NCBI RefSeq assembly: GCF_036898095.1
Contig: NC_090731.1
Span: forward strand, 143,531,716-143,595,715
From: Palaemon carinicauda
Taxonomy: Eukaryota; Arthropoda; Malacostraca; Decapoda; Palaemonidae
Direction: 5' to 3'
Length of the DNA stretch: 64,000 nucleotides
Shown here: positions 63,052 through 64,000 of the stretch, one piece after another
Position numbering within the stretch: position 1 is the first letter of the stretch
How the letters are laid out: the number at the start of each line of letters is the position of its first letter
Position numbers and translations under genes: made by a program
The notes under the pieces: model-generated
Database searches by the model: none
Told to the model about the DNA's origin: nothing
What the model saw: only the letters and a program-made list of their open reading frames with translations

Positions 63052-63420
63052 TCAGGAGAATATGTTAGCTTTGACTGGGTGCGAGCTAGAGGACTCTCTA
63101 GGGACCGGGGGCTCGATAGGTGAGAGCCTATACACCAGAGTTTCAAAGAGGTCTGAATGAGATATCTCCTCATGAAACTCTCTGTCCCAGACATGTGATT
63201 GCCTTGCCAGGTTACGCATTGCCATCATTGCGCATGTTAACAGGGGACATGCTCTTGGATCTGTAAGCACGTGCACGTCTTCAGGGAAGCGTGAGCATAA
63301 TGGAATAACATCCAGTATTGAGGCATATGCTTCCCTTGGATAACCAACGAGGGATTTAGAGTGACCATAAGGTTGTGCAGTTGCTCCATTCTTGTTGCCA
63401 GCACAGGCTAGTAGTCTAAG
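63052..63420 (-). CDS. Unidentified 122-codon open frame, possible exon or element ORF
   Basis: Open from just after a TAA at 63421-63423 to the stop at 63052; an ATG-initiated version starts at 63276. Composition is protein-like and not repeat-derived: GATAQPYGHSKSLVGYPREA, YASILDVIPLCSRFPEDVHV, LTDPRACPLLTCAMMAMRNL, ARQSHVWDREFHEEISH. A CTACTAG sequence just inside its upper end could serve as a splice acceptor, making this a last exon of an upstream minus-strand gene; an uncharacterised element is the alternative. No family recognised. Confidence 0.4.
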   Translation of the reverse strand, partial: LRLLACAGNKNGATAQPYGHSKSLVGYPREAYASILDVIPLCSRFPEDVHVLTDPRACPLLTCAMMAMRNLARQSHVWDREFHEEISHSDLFETLVYRLSPIEPPVPRESSSSHPVKANIFS

Positions 63421-63423
63421 TTA

Positions 63424-64000
63424 TCTGCCGATCGATAGTTAGATGAACGTCTAACAGCTCGACGCGATGATGTGAGCTATGTTTATGAATAAGAAAGTAA
63501 TGAAACTACGGAGTGCAGAAGCGGACAAGGGCACGTGCACAAGCATAAACAGGATCCCAATCATTTGACTGTGTCTTAATTGAAGTGTGTCAGCGAGACA
63601 AGATATGCTCATTATCTTGTGTACACAATAGTGCTAAGGCACACACAGTGACAGGAGAAAGGCCAAAGTCTTGAGTTTGTTCGCTATAAGCAAGCTCTCA
63701 TGAACGCTGGAAGACGCACACCACAGTAGCACACTCACCAAGAGAGTCTAGCTTCTCATAGGAAAGTTCTTGGCGACAAATAGGCTCAACCTCAGAAGAC
63801 GTGAAATTATGTCTCTTCTAATCAAGTAAAGAAGAATCCCATGGAGAACTAGATTTTACAATCACCTTGGAACTCTGGACAAAAGGAAAGGAATACTTCT
63901 TACATCTTGAAAGACGGACAGCAGCCGAGGAGGCCCACACACGGACTTCAAGGTCATCACAAACACAAGGAAGGCACCCGCAGGTGAAGCCAAGGTAGCC
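63424..64000. other. Right end of window
   Basis: No supported gene. If 63052-63420 is an exon, this would be its upstream intron or leader. Confidence 0.3.

Noticed and set aside
1..64000. tRNA, rRNA or other structured RNA genes
   Set aside because: None seen by eye on either strand; a covariance-model scan could not be run here.

Overview
This is a eukaryotic nuclear window, most likely from a decapod crustacean. That is inferred from the abundance of DIRS-type tyrosine-recombinase retrotransposons, the very long TC/TA microsatellites, and a non-LTR retrotransposon 3' end with a (TAA)n tail; the species cannot be fixed from sequence alone. There is no bacterial-style gene organisation. 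The window holds one recognisable cellular gene, the mismatch-repair ATPase PMS2. It lies on the minus strand, and six consecutive coding exons are visible (54738-54647, 53469-53310, 42573-42368, 33534-33395, 19040-18932, 16466-16379). Splice sites and phases agree, and together the exons encode the GHKL ATPase core and the start of the transducer domain. The first exon (above 54.7 kb) and the rest of the gene (below 16.4 kb) are not visible.

The introns are packed with DIRS elements. Going left to right: element A (1-5680, cut by the window edge), B (6658-16101, carrying a nested pogo/Tigger-like DNA transposon at 9718-12712), C (19958-26506), F (34873-41504), D (44925-51419) and E (55638-62611). 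The five complete copies are about 6.5-7 kb each (B after removing the nested insert). B-F show DIRS architecture: inverted terminal repeats, an internal complementary region (ICR) that matches the joined outer ends, Gag (ORF1), reverse transcriptase/RNase H/Dam-methyltransferase-like region (ORF2) and a tyrosine recombinase (ORF3) with R, HxxR and Y residues. At least six shorter DIRS remnants lie at about 17.2-18.0, 31.8-32.5, 41.6-42.2, 42.9-43.1, 51.5-52.3 and 55.0-55.6 kb. Every DIRS copy and remnant is on the minus strand, the sense strand of PMS2. A degenerate plus-strand LINE (27.0-30.05 kb), a plus-strand LINE 3' end inside element E (60.0-60.4 kb) and a minus-strand LINE scrap (about 17 kb) are the other retroelements.

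The DIRS copies form at least three groups: B/C/D (termini with CGGTGA-TATATAA), F (termini with CCAGGTAAGT) and A/E (termini ending in a GTAGGAAC-like motif). All copies carry disabling lesions: a 19-bp deletion in RNase H (D), a 28-bp triplication (E), an internal deletion and rearranged gag (B), lost RNase H and RT segments (C), stops (F) and repeat-driven frame changes in gag (A). The Gag proteins share an unusual N-terminal Cys-rich signature and a hypervariable tandem-repeat middle that becomes Arg/Ser or Arg/His/Asp rich. In D, B and C, ORF3 is open for several hundred nucleotides in the -1 frame across ORF2, whereas E has the methyltransferase-like region and recombinase fused in one frame.
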